From contig CAVXOW010000008.1 of NCBI GenBank assembly GCA_963763485.1, forward strand, positions 806,001-870,000: 64,000 bases of DNA. Reading direction: 5' to 3'. The stretch comes from CAWCKS01 sp963763485 (GTDB lineage: Bacteria; Pseudomonadota; Alphaproteobacteria; Rhizobiales; Xanthobacteraceae). Both the position numbers and the translations under genes were made by a program. Under the pieces are notes generated by a model. The model was not told the DNA's origin, searched no databases, and saw only the letters and a list, made by a program, of their open reading frames with translations. Positions 1-8,901 of this stretch are shown here, piece by piece (positions within the stretch are counted from its first letter, which is position 1; every line of letters begins with the position of its first letter).

Positions 1-1
1 C

Positions 2-628
2 GGACGCATGCTGGCCAACTCGTTCATCTCGGCGATCGGCATTGCGCTCGGCAAGATTTTCATCTCGATCCTGTCCGCCTACGCGGTGGTGTATTTTCGC
101 TTTCCGTTCCGCAAGACCGCGTTCTGGATCATCTTCATGACGCTGATGCTGCCGGTCGAGGTGCGCATCTATCCGACCTACAAGGTGGTCGCCGATCTCA
201 AGCTGCTCGACACCTATACTGGCATCATCCTGCCACTGATTGCGTCGGCCACCGGCACCTTGCTGTTCCGCCAGTTCTTCATGACCGTCCCCGAAGAGCT
301 GCTCGAGGCGTCCAAGATCGACGGCGCCGGGCCGTTCCGTTTCTTCAAGGATACGCTGCTGCCGTTGTCGATGACGACGATCGCGGCGCTGTTCGTGATC
401 CAGTTCATCTATGGCTGGAATCAGTATCTCTGGCCGCTGTTGATCACGACCAAGGACTCCATGCAGACGGTGGTGATCGGCATCCGCAAGATGCTGACCT
501 CGACCGACACCAAGGCAGAGTGGCAGCTCGCGATGGCGACCGCCGTGCTGGCCATGCTGCCGCCGGTCGCCGTCGTGATCTTCATGCAGCGACTGTTCGT
601 CCGCGGCCTGGTCGAAACCGAGAAATAA
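2..628 (+). CDS. ugpE: sn-glycerol-3-phosphate ABC transporter permease UgpE (5' end outside window)
   Basis: Inner-membrane permease subunit of the binding-protein-dependent importer for glycerol-3-phosphate and its diesters; it would pair with UgpA, and UgpC supplies ATP hydrolysis. The reading frame is open to the left edge, so about 70 residues of the usual ~280 are missing. Several hydrophobic segments are visible, and the cytoplasmic EAA loop reads EASKIDGAG followed downstream by LLP, as in MalG-type permeases. The stop lies five bases before the ugpC start, so the two are co-transcribed. The assignment to Ugp rather than another carbohydrate importer rests on overall resemblance and the adjacent UgpC-like ATPase. 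Confidence 0.8.
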   Translation, partial: GRMLANSFISAIGIALGKIFISILSAYAVVYFRFPFRKTAFWIIFMTLMLPVEVRIYPTYKVVADLKLLDTYTGIILPLIASATGTLLFRQFFMTVPEELLEASKIDGAGPFRFFKDTLLPLSMTTIAALFVIQFIYGWNQYLWPLLITTKDSMQTVVIGIRKMLTSTDTKAEWQLAMATAVLAMLPPVAVVIFMQRLFVRGLVETEK

Positions 629-633
629 GCGCG

Positions 634-1679
<1,046 letters not shown>

Positions 1680-1730
1680 TAGACGTCGGCGCTCTGGACT
1701 TGTGACCAGCCGCGGTCCACAAGCCGTCGC

Positions 1731-2573
1731 ATGACGGTTGCGAACGATCCCGCATTACTGAAGCGACTGACTGACGCACTCGCCGCAGTTCCGGGCGTGC
1801 GCGCGGTCGTGCTCGGCGGCTCGCGTGCGCGAGGCATCGCGAGCGAGCGGTCCGACTACGACATCGGCCTCTACTATGACGCAGCGGCGCCGCTCGACAT
1901 CACCGCGCTACACGTTGTGGTCGCTACGCTCGACGATCGAGGCGCGGCGGCCGAGATCACCGGGATCGGCGGCTGGGGTCCGTGGATCAATGGCGGCGGC
2001 TGGCTGACGATCGATGGTGCGCAGGTCGACCTGCTCTATCGTGACCTCACGCGCGTCCGCGCTGTTGTCGACCAGTGCCGCGCCGGCGAGGTCGCCTGCT
2101 ATTTCCAGCCGGGTCATCCGCACGGTTTCGTCACCGCAATCTACGCTGGCGAGATCGCGGTTTGCGTGCCGCTCACCGATCCGCATGGTGACATCGCAAA
2201 GCTGAAAGCGCTGACCACGCCATATCCGGAGAAACTGCGTCAGGCGCTGACCAAAAAATTCATCTGGGAGGCGCAGTTCGCGCTCGACAACGCGCGGCAC
2301 GGCGGCGCCGGCGACGACGTCAACTACGTGAACGGCTGCTGCTTTCGCGCCATCGCCTCGCTCTGTCAGGTGATTTGCGCTGCCAACGGCGAATATTTGC
2401 TGAACGAGAAGGGCGCGGTCGCCTTCGCCGAACGGCTGGCACGTCGGCCAAGAGACTTCGCGTCAAGGGTCGAGACGGTCTACCGGGCGGCGGGAGCGGG
2501 CATGCCGGCGCCTGCCCTGGATGTGCTCGACGGCCTCGTCGAGGAGACGGGTGAGCTGCTCAAAAGCTCCTGA
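1731..2573 (+). CDS. Nucleotidyltransferase-fold domain protein
   Basis: A 280-residue protein with a minimal nucleotidyltransferase motif near the N-terminus: GGSRARG (29-35) followed by SDYDIGLYYD (41-50), giving the G-S and D-x-D pair (Asp42, Asp44) that bind metal and nucleotide in the pol-beta superfamily. The rest is mainly helical and includes DDVNYVNGCCFRAIASL, resembling the DUF4037-type or kanamycin-nucleotidyltransferase-like helical partner domain. The substrate cannot be told from sequence. It starts 51 bases after ugpC and may be read from the same transcript, but nothing links it functionally. It is not a close match to a known aminoglycoside resistance enzyme. Confidence 0.65.
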   Translation: MTVANDPALLKRLTDALAAVPGVRAVVLGGSRARGIASERSDYDIGLYYDAAAPLDITALHVVVATLDDRGAAAEITGIGGWGPWINGGGWLTIDGAQVDLLYRDLTRVRAVVDQCRAGEVACYFQPGHPHGFVTAIYAGEIAVCVPLTDPHGDIAKLKALTTPYPEKLRQALTKKFIWEAQFALDNARHGGAGDDVNYVNGCCFRAIASLCQVICAANGEYLLNEKGAVAFAERLARRPRDFASRVETVYRAAGAGMPAPALDVLDGLVEETGELLKSS

Positions 2574-2601
2574 AACCAACCGTTTAGGCCGGTTTTGCGC
2601 G

Positions 2602-2629
2602 CTTGAAGTCCGGTTCCAGCGCCCCATAT
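2602..2629 (+). promoter_or_regulatory. Predicted RpoH (sigma-32) promoter for hsp20
   Basis: CTTGAA at 2602-2607 and CCCCATAT at 2622-2629 are separated by 14 bases, an almost perfect match to the heat-shock sigma factor consensus CTTGAA-N13-15-CCCCAT. It lies about 85 bases before the hsp20 start, and no gene lies between. Position and gene function agree, but the transcription start has not been mapped here. Confidence 0.7.
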
Positions 2630-2636
2630 GATGGCG

Positions 2637-2714
2637 AACCGGCGGCCGGCAGCGGCCACCGGCAGGGGTGCCAATCACGGGCCCCGATCAAAGTCGCTTC
2701 GAGAGGACTTTGGA
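2637..2714 (+). ncRNA. ROSE-like RNA thermometer in the hsp20 5' UTR
   Basis: The predicted leader of hsp20 is GC-rich and able to fold. Its last hairpin pairs CAAAGTC (2689-2695) with GACTTTG (2706-2712), seven base pairs around a ten-base loop, and this traps the ribosome-binding sequence GAGAGGA (2701-2707). ROSE elements of rhizobial small heat-shock genes end with a hairpin in which a U-Y-G-C-U motif faces the AGGA; here TCGCT (2694-2698) and AGGA (2704-2707) are present in the right order. The upstream part (GGCGGCCGGC and GGCCACCGGC) could form the additional stable stems. This is an inference from motif and position. Confidence 0.55.
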
Positions 2715-3140
2715 ATGTCTCGTGTTCCATCGTTATCCAGCCCGTTCCTCCTCGGATTCGACGAAATCGAGCGCGTGCTCGATCGCGTCGTGAAGGGAGC
2801 TGACGGCTACCCGCCCTACAATATCGAGCGCCTGGCGCGTGATTCGAGCCAGCCGGAACGGTTGCGGATCACGCTCGCGGTTGCGGGTTTCACCCGCGAC
2901 CAGCTCGAAGTCACGATTGAGGAAAATCAACTCCTCATTCGCGGGCGGCAGCAAGATGACAAAGCCCGGCAATACATCCACCGCGGCATCGCGGCGCGCC
3001 AGTTTCAGCGCACCTTCGTGCTGGCGGAGGGAATGGAGGTCTTGGGGGCGGACTTGCGTAACGGGCTGCTGTCGATCGATCTGGCCCGGCCGGAGCTGGC
3101 GCGGATCGTTAAGACAGTAGCCATCAATGAGCACGAATAA
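2715..3140 (+). CDS. Small heat shock protein, Hsp20 family (IbpA/HspA-like)
   Basis: A 141-residue ATP-independent holdase chaperone. The alpha-crystallin domain covers roughly residues 35-130: RITLAVAGFTRDQLEVTIEENQLLIRG followed by the hydrophobic strands and the C-terminal segment GLLSIDLARPE. The N-terminus MSRVPSLSSPFLLGFDEIERVLD is the class A type found in rhizobia. The ATG at 2715 is chosen over upstream in-frame starts because it follows GAGAGGA and begins the conserved N-terminus. It is preceded by an RpoH-type promoter and a ROSE-like leader, and followed directly by a DUF1150 gene, a pairing that is common in Rhizobiales. Confidence 0.9.
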   Translation: MSRVPSLSSPFLLGFDEIERVLDRVVKGADGYPPYNIERLARDSSQPERLRITLAVAGFTRDQLEVTIEENQLLIRGRQQDDKARQYIHRGIAARQFQRTFVLAEGMEVLGADLRNGLLSIDLARPELARIVKTVAINEHE

Positions 3141-3184
3141 TGCATGCAGCGGACTCGACCGCTCAGCAGGAGTTGAGGGCCATC

Positions 3185-3466
3185 ATGACCCAGGATCAAG
3201 TTAACGTCGCGAATACCACGATTTCAACCGAAGGCGTCACGCCCGAAGCGCTGGCGACGATGGGCGAAGGGCAGATCGCTTATGTCAAGGCGATCCGCTC
3301 CGAGGACGTGCCGCAGCTTTTCCCGCAGGCGCCAAAACTGTCGCCGGGCCTGAAACTGTTCGCGCTCCACGCTGCCAACGGCGCGCCGATCATGCTGACC
3401 GACAGTTTTGAGGCAGCGATCGCCAATGCCTGGAGCCACGAGCTGCAGGCGGTGAGCGTGCACTAA
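3185..3466 (+). CDS. DUF1150 family protein
   Basis: A small protein of 93 residues with the core GEGQIAYVKAIRSEDV and a conserved C-terminal half (LKLFALHAANGAPIMLTDS), typical of DUF1150. Proteins of this family are found beside hsp20 in many alphaproteobacteria; the function is unknown. The ATG at 3185 is chosen because GAGGG precedes it by about seven bases. An alternative in-frame ATG at 3140 overlaps the hsp20 stop codon and would add 15 residues (MHAADSTAQQELRAI). Either way the gene is co-transcribed with hsp20 and thus probably heat-inducible. Confidence 0.8.
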   Translation: MTQDQVNVANTTISTEGVTPEALATMGEGQIAYVKAIRSEDVPQLFPQAPKLSPGLKLFALHAANGAPIMLTDSFEAAIANAWSHELQAVSVH

Positions 3467-3482
3467 AGCTAAAACCAGCGTT

Positions 3483-3602
3483 GTAGGGTGGGTTAGGCGC
3501 GCATGCGCCGTAACCCACCAACTGACTCCGATGGTGGGTTACGGCGCCCAAGCTGTGTGCGTCGAATTGATTGCCGTGCAGGGCGCCTAACCCACCCTTG
3601 TA
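3483..3602. repeat. Palindromic intergenic repeat, family D (copy 1)
   Basis: The outer ends GTAGGGTGGGTTAGGCG and CGCCTAACCCACCCT are inverted, and an inner pair GTAACCCACC / GGTGGGTTAC forms a second nested hairpin. A related copy lies at 56901-57050. The right side is directly followed by the probable left end of the IS110 element, and the terminal bases differ there from copy 2. Confidence 0.8.
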
Positions 3603-4780
3603 ACAGCGAATCCAAATATCTTGAGGTCGTTCCGAAAGGAATGCTCTGCCGCGGACGGCGATCCACGGCAGAGCGCCTGGCGATCGGATCGAACCCGCCC
3701 TGAGCAGCTTGGGCTGTCCCGTAGCGTGATCGTCGTCAGCACCTTCATCGGACCCGGATGGTTGCCGGAACATTAGGTTCGCTTCACAAGGCAGGGATCG
3801 ACGAAGATGACGAAGACTAACATAGTGGTGGCCGGCATCGATACGGCCAAAGACAAACTCGACGTTGCCATCCATTGCCAAGACTTACATTGGCGGGTCG
3901 AGAACACGTTGCACGGCTGGCGACGGTTGCATGCGGAGCTGACCAAGGTCGGTGTCGCGCGGGTTGGCATCGAGGCAACTGGCGGCTACGAGCGCGGGGT
4001 GATCAAGTATCTGCGGGCGGCAGGGCTCACCGTGGTGGTGCTGCAGCCGATCCAGGTTCGTGCCTTTGCACGCGTGCACCTGCGTCGAGCCAAGAATGAT
4101 ATGCTCGATGCAGTCCTGATCGCAGCCTGCACTGCCGCAGTCGATCAGCCGCGGATTGAGCCGGATGCGCGCCTGGCTGAGCTTGCCGATCATCTAACCT
4201 TCGTCGAGCAGATTGAGGAGGATATTGCTCGCAGCAAGATCCGGCTCGAACATATCGACAATCGTCGATTGCGGCAGCTCGTCACCGCCGATATCGCACG
4301 TTTGAAGACCCGACGGGCGGCTGAGCTGCTGCGGATCGCCAAGGCGTTACGCGCCTACGATGACCTCGCCCTACGGCTCGACTTGGTCTGCAGCGTCCCC
4401 GGCATCGGGGAGCGGACCGCGCTTGCGCTCATCATCCGGATGCCGGAACTCGGACGCCTCAGCCGCGAACAGGCTGCCGCACTTGCCGGGCTTGCTCCGT
4501 TCGATGACGACAGCGGGAAGTACAAAGGCCAACGCCACATCGCCGGCGGGCGCGGACGTTTGCGCCGCTCACTGTTTGCGGCCGCTTTGCCGGCGGCGTT
4601 CCGCTGGAACAAAGCGCTGATCGCTCTCTACGCGCGCCTGATCGCCCGCGGCAAAGCCCACAACGCCGCTCTTGTCGCCTGCGCCAGAAAGCTGCTCATC
4701 TACGCCAACACTGTCGTTCAGCGCGGTAAACCTTGGCTAGAAAAACCAGCTACCACTTAATGGTTGCTACGACTCGTCCG
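3603..4780 (+). mobile_element. IS110-family insertion element (approximate bounds)
   Basis: The element comprises the transposase gene plus about 200 bases of non-coding sequence upstream and about 20 downstream. The left limit is set where the sequence stops resembling repeat family D, the right limit by the ptsN stop codon at 4781. IS110 elements lack terminal inverted repeats, so exact ends cannot be read by eye. The long upstream stretch is where IS110-group elements encode their bridge RNA. A perfect-looking hairpin (CTCTGCCG at 3644, CGGCAGAG ending at 3673) lies within it. The insertion leaves ptsN intact. Confidence 0.7.
3807..4760 (+). CDS. IS110-family transposase (DEDD/serine recombinase)
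   Basis: A 317-residue recombinase, near the usual length. The RuvC-like DEDD domain is at the N-terminus: Asp12 in GIDTAK, Glu56 in GIEATGGYE, Asp98 and Asp101 in RRAKNDMLDA. A coiled region follows, then the C-terminal Tnp domain with the helix-hairpin-helix SVPGIGERTA (196-205) and the segment GLAPFDDDSGKYKG, in which Ser236 is the candidate catalytic serine. All key residues are present, so the protein could be active. Recent work on this family shows that excision and insertion are guided by an element-encoded bridge RNA. The ATG at 3807 is the first start in frame with the conserved N-terminus. Confidence 0.93.
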   Translation: MTKTNIVVAGIDTAKDKLDVAIHCQDLHWRVENTLHGWRRLHAELTKVGVARVGIEATGGYERGVIKYLRAAGLTVVVLQPIQVRAFARVHLRRAKNDMLDAVLIAACTAAVDQPRIEPDARLAELADHLTFVEQIEEDIARSKIRLEHIDNRRLRQLVTADIARLKTRRAAELLRIAKALRAYDDLALRLDLVCSVPGIGERTALALIIRMPELGRLSREQAAALAGLAPFDDDSGKYKGQRHIAGGRGRLRRSLFAAALPAAFRWNKALIALYARLIARGKAHNAALVACARKLLIYANTVVQRGKPWLEKPATT

Positions 4781-5242
4781 TCAGGCCGCTGTGGCCGGAG
4801 GCATTGCCAGCACCGCATAGAGCGCTTGCGAATCGCGCGCCGCGCGCAACTTGTTGGCGGTGTCCTGGTCGCGCAACAGGCGCGCCACCCGCGCCAGCGC
4901 CTTGAGGTGATCGGCGCCCGCCCCTTCCGGCGCAAGCAACAGAAACACCAGATCGACCGGCTGCCCGTCGAGCGCCTCGAAATCGATGGCGCGGTCGAGC
5001 CGCGCGAACATTCCGAACATCCTGGTCAGTTTCGGCAGCTTGCCGTGCGGAATGGCAACACCATAGCCAACCGCGGTGGTGCCGAGCTTTTCCCGCTGCA
5101 GCAGGATCTCGAAGATCGCACGCTCGTTCTGACCGGTCAGCGCGGCCGCGCGCGCGGCAAGATCCTGTAGCGCCTGCTTCTTGCTGCTCACCTTCAACGC
5201 CGGCACGATCGCCTCGGGTGCGACGAGATCAGTGATCGTCAT
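4781..5242 (-). CDS. ptsN: Nitrogen-regulatory phosphotransferase protein EIIA-Ntr
   Basis: A 153-residue cytoplasmic PTS EIIA domain of the PTS-Ntr phosphorelay (EI-Ntr, NPr, EIIA-Ntr), which in related bacteria tunes potassium transport, nitrogen metabolism and carbon storage. The phosphorylated histidine is His66 in GVAIPHGKLP, and the segment LVFLLLAPEGAGADHLKALA is typical. It is the last gene of the lptC-lptA-lptB-rpoN-hpf-ptsN order, read on the minus strand. The IS110 element lies just behind its stop codon and leaves the C-terminus normal. Confidence 0.95.
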   Translation of the reverse strand: MTITDLVAPEAIVPALKVSSKKQALQDLAARAAALTGQNERAIFEILLQREKLGTTAVGYGVAIPHGKLPKLTRMFGMFARLDRAIDFEALDGQPVDLVFLLLAPEGAGADHLKALARVARLLRDQDTANKLRAARDSQALYAVLAMPPATAA

Positions 5243-5387
5243 GGGACGTTCCGGGGATCGGTCTGTTCGGGCTTGCGGGGTTGTTCAAGTAGTACTTTGT
5301 CGCAGCGGTTTTGGGCGTCTTGACGCAGACCGGCCTGCCAAAGGCGGCGGACCATAGGGATACGCCATGACGCCGTCAATGGGCCTT

Positions 5388-5975
5388 TCAAGGCTTTACA
5401 GCGGGTGGATCGACCCAGCCGACATTGCCGTCCGGGCGGCGGTAAATCACGTTAACTCTGCCATTGGTGGCATGGAGAAAGACAATGACCGGAGCCCCGG
5501 TCAGATCCAGTTCCATGACCGCCTCGCTGACCGACAGCCGCTTTAGCGCCGTGGTGCTCTCGGCGATGATGACCGGATTGTAGGCGGTGATCTCCTGATC
5601 GAGGTCCAACGGTGATTCGATCACGTAGCTTGCGGCATCGAGCGCGGCGAGATCCTGCGACGCAACAGCCGCCTTGCGCTGCGAACGATCCTTCAAGCGG
5701 CTCTTGTAGCGGCGCAGGCGCTTCTCGATCTGCTCGATCGCCTGATCCGCGCTGGCGTAGGCGTCGGACGCCGTCGCCTCCGCTTCCAGCGTGATGCCGG
5801 AATCCAGATGCAGTGCACAGTCGGTCCGGAAGCCGGCCTTGTCCTTGCCGATTGTGAAATGGCCGGAGTAGTTGCCTTCAAAATACTTGCGCAGCACTTC
5901 GTCGGTGCGGTCGCTGACGCGCTCGCGCAGCGCTTCGCCGATGCTGATGCTTTTGCCGGAGACTCGGATCGTCAT
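5388..5975 (-). CDS. hpf: Ribosome hibernation-promoting factor, long form
   Basis: A 195-residue protein. The N-terminal sigma-54 modulation/S30AE domain (about 1-105, MTIRVSGKSISIGEALRERV) binds the decoding centre of the 30S subunit. A linker follows, then the C-terminal dimerisation domain (about 130-190, VSEAVMELDLTGAPVIVFLHA) that allows 100S formation. The length marks it as long HPF rather than short HPF or YfiA. It lies directly downstream of rpoN, as in most proteobacteria, and was therefore historically named as the sigma-54 modulation protein. Confidence 0.95.
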   Translation of the reverse strand: MTIRVSGKSISIGEALRERVSDRTDEVLRKYFEGNYSGHFTIGKDKAGFRTDCALHLDSGITLEAEATASDAYASADQAIEQIEKRLRRYKSRLKDRSQRKAAVASQDLAALDAASYVIESPLDLDQEITAYNPVIIAESTTALKRLSVSEAVMELDLTGAPVIVFLHATNGRVNVIYRRPDGNVGWVDPPAVKP

Positions 5976-6036
5976 GATCTCTCTCCTCGGGCTCTCCAGT
6001 CATTCAGACCAATGGCGTAGTTACAATATTGGCGCG

Positions 6037-7623
6037 TCAACCGAGTTCCGCAACGGCTGCCTTTTCGAGCCCGAGGCCGCGCTTGTCCCTGCGGCGCTGT
6101 ACCGAAGAGGGAATGCGCATCGCTTCGCGGTATTTGGCGACGGTGCGCCGGGCGATGTCGATACCGGCGCCGCGCAGCATGTCGACGATGGTGTCGTCGG
6201 ACAGCACGTTGGCGACGGTCTCGCCATCGATCATCTGCTTGATGCGGTGCCGCACCGCCTCGGCTGAATGCGCTTCGCCGCCGTCCGCAGCTGCAATCGA
6301 CGCCGTGAAGAAATACTTCAGTTCGAACAGCCCGCGCGCGGTCGCCATGTATTTGTTGGCGGTGACGCGCGACACCGTGGATTCGTGCATCTGGATGGCG
6401 TCGGCCACGGCCTTGAGGTTGAGCGGGCGCAGATGCGACACACCGTGGGCGAAAAAACCGTCCTGCTGGCGCACGATCTCGGTTGCGACCTTGAGGATGG
6501 TGCGGGCGCGCTGATCGAGCGCGCGGACCAGCCAGGTCGCATTCTGCAGGCAATCGGTGAAGTAGGTCTTGTCCTCGCCCTTGCGAATCGTGCCAGCAAG
6601 CTCGGTGTAATAGGTCTGGTTGACCAGAACCTTTGGCAGCGTGTCGCTGTTGAGCTCAACCAGCCAGCCGCCACCCGGGCCGGTCCGCACGAACACGTCG
6701 GGCGCCACCGCCTGCAGCCTGGTCGAGCCGAACTTCAATCCGGGCTTCGGATCGAGATGTTTGATCTCGTCGATCATCTCGACAAGATCTTCGTCGTCGA
6801 CGCCGCACGCCTTGCGCAAGCCCGCGAGATCGCGGCGCGCCAGCAGTTCGAGATTATCGACCAGCGCCTTCATGGCGGGATCAAAGCGATTTTGCTCGCG
6901 CAATTGAATCGCGAGACACTCGCTCAGCGAACGCGCGCAGATGCCGGGCGGATCAAACGTCTGCAAGGTTGCGAGCACGGAGGCGACCTGCGCCTCGGTC
7001 GCGCTCAAGCGCTGGCCGACATCGCCGAGATCCGGCGGCAGGTAGCCCGCGTCGTCGACGAGATCGATCAGGTACTGGCCGATCATGCGCAGCGCCGGAT
7101 CGCTGATCGAGACCGCCAGTTGCTCGACGAGGTGATCGGCGAGCGTGACCTCGGCGGCGACGAACGCCTCGAGGTTGTAGTCTTCATCGTTCGAGGCGCC
7201 GCCGCCCCACTCGGTGTAGGAGGTCGGCGCGGCGTCCTGGGCGGCTCGCGAGGCAGCCTCGGCCGGCTCCTCGGGGAACACATTGTCGAGCCGGGTATCG
7301 AGGGTCTGTTCGATCTCGGTGCGGCTGCGCAGTTCGCCGCTCAGCCACTCGTCCGAGCCTGCTTCAGCGTCCGGCGCGGGAATGTCGCCAGCCTCGGCCC
7401 CCCGGGCGGGATCGCCCGCCTGGTCGACCGGATTGCCATCCTCTGTCGCCCGCTCAAGCAGCGGGTTGCGCTCCAGTTCCTCCTCGACAAATGCCGCCAG
7501 ATCGAGGTTCGACAGCTGCAGCAGCTTGATGGCCTGCATCAGCTGCGGCGTCATCACCAGCGACTGGGTCTGACGGAATTCGAGGCGTTGGCTCAGGGCC
7601 ATAGAAGCAAGATTCGTTCCCAA
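6037..7623 (-). CDS. rpoN: RNA polymerase sigma-54 factor
   Basis: Sigma-54 directs transcription from -24/-12 promoters with AAA+ activators such as NtrC and NifA. The protein has 528 residues. The N-terminal activator-contact region is Gln- and Leu-rich (RQTQSLVMTPQLMQAIKLLQ, followed by LDLAAFVEEELERNPLLE). An acidic stretch follows, then the core-binding domain, and near the C-terminus the DNA-binding RpoN box ARRTVAKYRE at 491-500. The start at 7623 gives MGTNLASMALSQRLEF; the internal Met at 7602 (MALSQRLEF) is an equally plausible start and matches most homologues. Position after lptB and before hpf is conserved. Confidence 0.96.
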   Translation of the reverse strand: MGTNLASMALSQRLEFRQTQSLVMTPQLMQAIKLLQLSNLDLAAFVEEELERNPLLERATEDGNPVDQAGDPARGAEAGDIPAPDAEAGSDEWLSGELRSRTEIEQTLDTRLDNVFPEEPAEAASRAAQDAAPTSYTEWGGGASNDEDYNLEAFVAAEVTLADHLVEQLAVSISDPALRMIGQYLIDLVDDAGYLPPDLGDVGQRLSATEAQVASVLATLQTFDPPGICARSLSECLAIQLREQNRFDPAMKALVDNLELLARRDLAGLRKACGVDDEDLVEMIDEIKHLDPKPGLKFGSTRLQAVAPDVFVRTGPGGGWLVELNSDTLPKVLVNQTYYTELAGTIRKGEDKTYFTDCLQNATWLVRALDQRARTILKVATEIVRQQDGFFAHGVSHLRPLNLKAVADAIQMHESTVSRVTANKYMATARGLFELKYFFTASIAAADGGEAHSAEAVRHRIKQMIDGETVANVLSDDTIVDMLRGAGIDIARRTVAKYREAMRIPSSVQRRRDKRGLGLEKAAVAELG

Positions 7624-7759
7624 GAGTGGTCTGAATCTTGCCTACCACGTAATTTCGAGATGTACACGGCTTGACTTGTGCGCCGCACAAGATAAGGGCT
7701 CCGCCTGTCCCAAACCTTGGTTACCGGTTTTCCCGAAAAAGGGCCCCCGCAACCAAGAC

Positions 7760-8755
7760 CTAGAGGCGGAATTCCTCGCCAAGGTAAAGACGCCGGACAT
7801 CCTGATTGTTGACGATCTGGTCGGGTTCCCCTTCGGTCAGGACCTCACCCGCATAGACGATGTAGGCGCGATCCGTGAGCCCGAGCGTTTCGCGCACGTT
7901 GTGATCGGTGATCAGCACGCCGATGCCGCGGTTGGTCAGGTGGCGCACGAGTTCCTGGATGTCGCCGACGGCGATCGGATCGATGCCAGCGAACGGCTCG
8001 TCGAGCAGCATGTAGTTCGGGCGCGTGGCCAGCGCGCGTGCGATTTCAACGCGGCGGCGCTCGCCGCCTGACAGCGCGATCGCCGGCGATTTGCGCAGGC
8101 GCGCGATGTTGAACTCTTCGAGCAGGCTGTCGAGTTCCGCTTCGCGCTTCTTCTTGCTCGGCTCGACCACCTCAAGCACGGCGCGAATATTCTGCTCCAC
8201 GGTCAGACCGCGGAAGATCGAGGCTTCCTGCGGCAGATAGCCGATGCCGAGCCGCGCCCGCTGGTACATCGGCAGATTTGTGACATCGTGGCCGTCGAGC
8301 TCGATCGAACCTTTGTCAGCAGGGATCAGGCCGGTGATCATGTAAAACACGGTGGTCTTGCCGGCGCCGTTCGGCCCCAGCAAGCCGACGGCTTCGCCGC
8401 GGCGGACGTAGATGCTCACGCCATGGACGACCTTGCGCGAGCCAAAACTCTTCTCGAGCTTATGCGCGGCGAGATAACCAACGCGCGACGCGGCGCGCGG
8501 CGGAGCGGACGCTTGTGGCTTGGCGACCGGACGCGGCCGTTGCGCGGCCCGTGGCGCGACGGCAGGGGCGAGGGCCGGCGGAGCCAATGGCGGCGCGTCG
8601 ACGTTCGAGGTGACAGGCGGCGCATCGCGCAGCGGCTGGCGGAACATCTCGGCCATGCGGTCGCCGAGGGACCCGATATCCATCCGGTCCCGCGCAAAGC
8701 CGCGCAGCTTTTTGGCCGGCGATCGCCGGCGGAACATGCCGAGAAAGTCCACCAT
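7760..8755 (-). CDS. lptB: LPS export ABC transporter ATP-binding protein LptB with long N-terminal extension
   Basis: Cytoplasmic ATPase of the LptB2FG complex, which pulls lipopolysaccharide out of the inner membrane towards LptC-LptA-LptD. Walker A GPNGAGKTT, signature LSGGERRRVEIARAL and Walker B YMLLDEPFAGIDP are all present, and the C-terminus is typical of LptB. About 92 residues precede the ABC domain: a basic start (MVDFLGMFRRRSPAKK) and then an Ala/Pro-rich linker. The ATG at 8755 is chosen; an in-frame TTG at 8905 overlapping the lptA stop would add 50 more residues. The usual LptB has about 240 residues, so the extension is notable. Confidence 0.93.
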   Translation of the reverse strand: MVDFLGMFRRRSPAKKLRGFARDRMDIGSLGDRMAEMFRQPLRDAPPVTSNVDAPPLAPPALAPAVAPRAAQRPRPVAKPQASAPPRAASRVGYLAAHKLEKSFGSRKVVHGVSIYVRRGEAVGLLGPNGAGKTTVFYMITGLIPADKGSIELDGHDVTNLPMYQRARLGIGYLPQEASIFRGLTVEQNIRAVLEVVEPSKKKREAELDSLLEEFNIARLRKSPAIALSGGERRRVEIARALATRPNYMLLDEPFAGIDPIAVGDIQELVRHLTNRGIGVLITDHNVRETLGLTDRAYIVYAGEVLTEGEPDQIVNNQDVRRLYLGEEFRL

Positions 8756-8901
8756 GCCCGCGTCGAACGGCCCTTTCGCCTTACGGAGTGCGTAACAGTG
8801 ATTCGCCAGAATGATCAGCGCATCGTCGCCGCACAAGAACCGGTTCTGTGCGAACAGTTGCTGATACAGGGTCCGGGCGGAGGCTTCAATCGGGCCCCCG
8901 A

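Noticed and set aside
3467..3806. Possible CRISPR-like repeat cluster before the IS110 element
   Set aside because: The repeated GGTGGGTTA units are inverted palindrome arms, not direct repeats with spacers.
6268..7674. Long open frame of 468 codons on the plus strand opposite rpoN
   Set aside because: Antisense shadow of a conserved gene; amino acid composition is typical of high-GC antisense frames and no family resemblance is seen.
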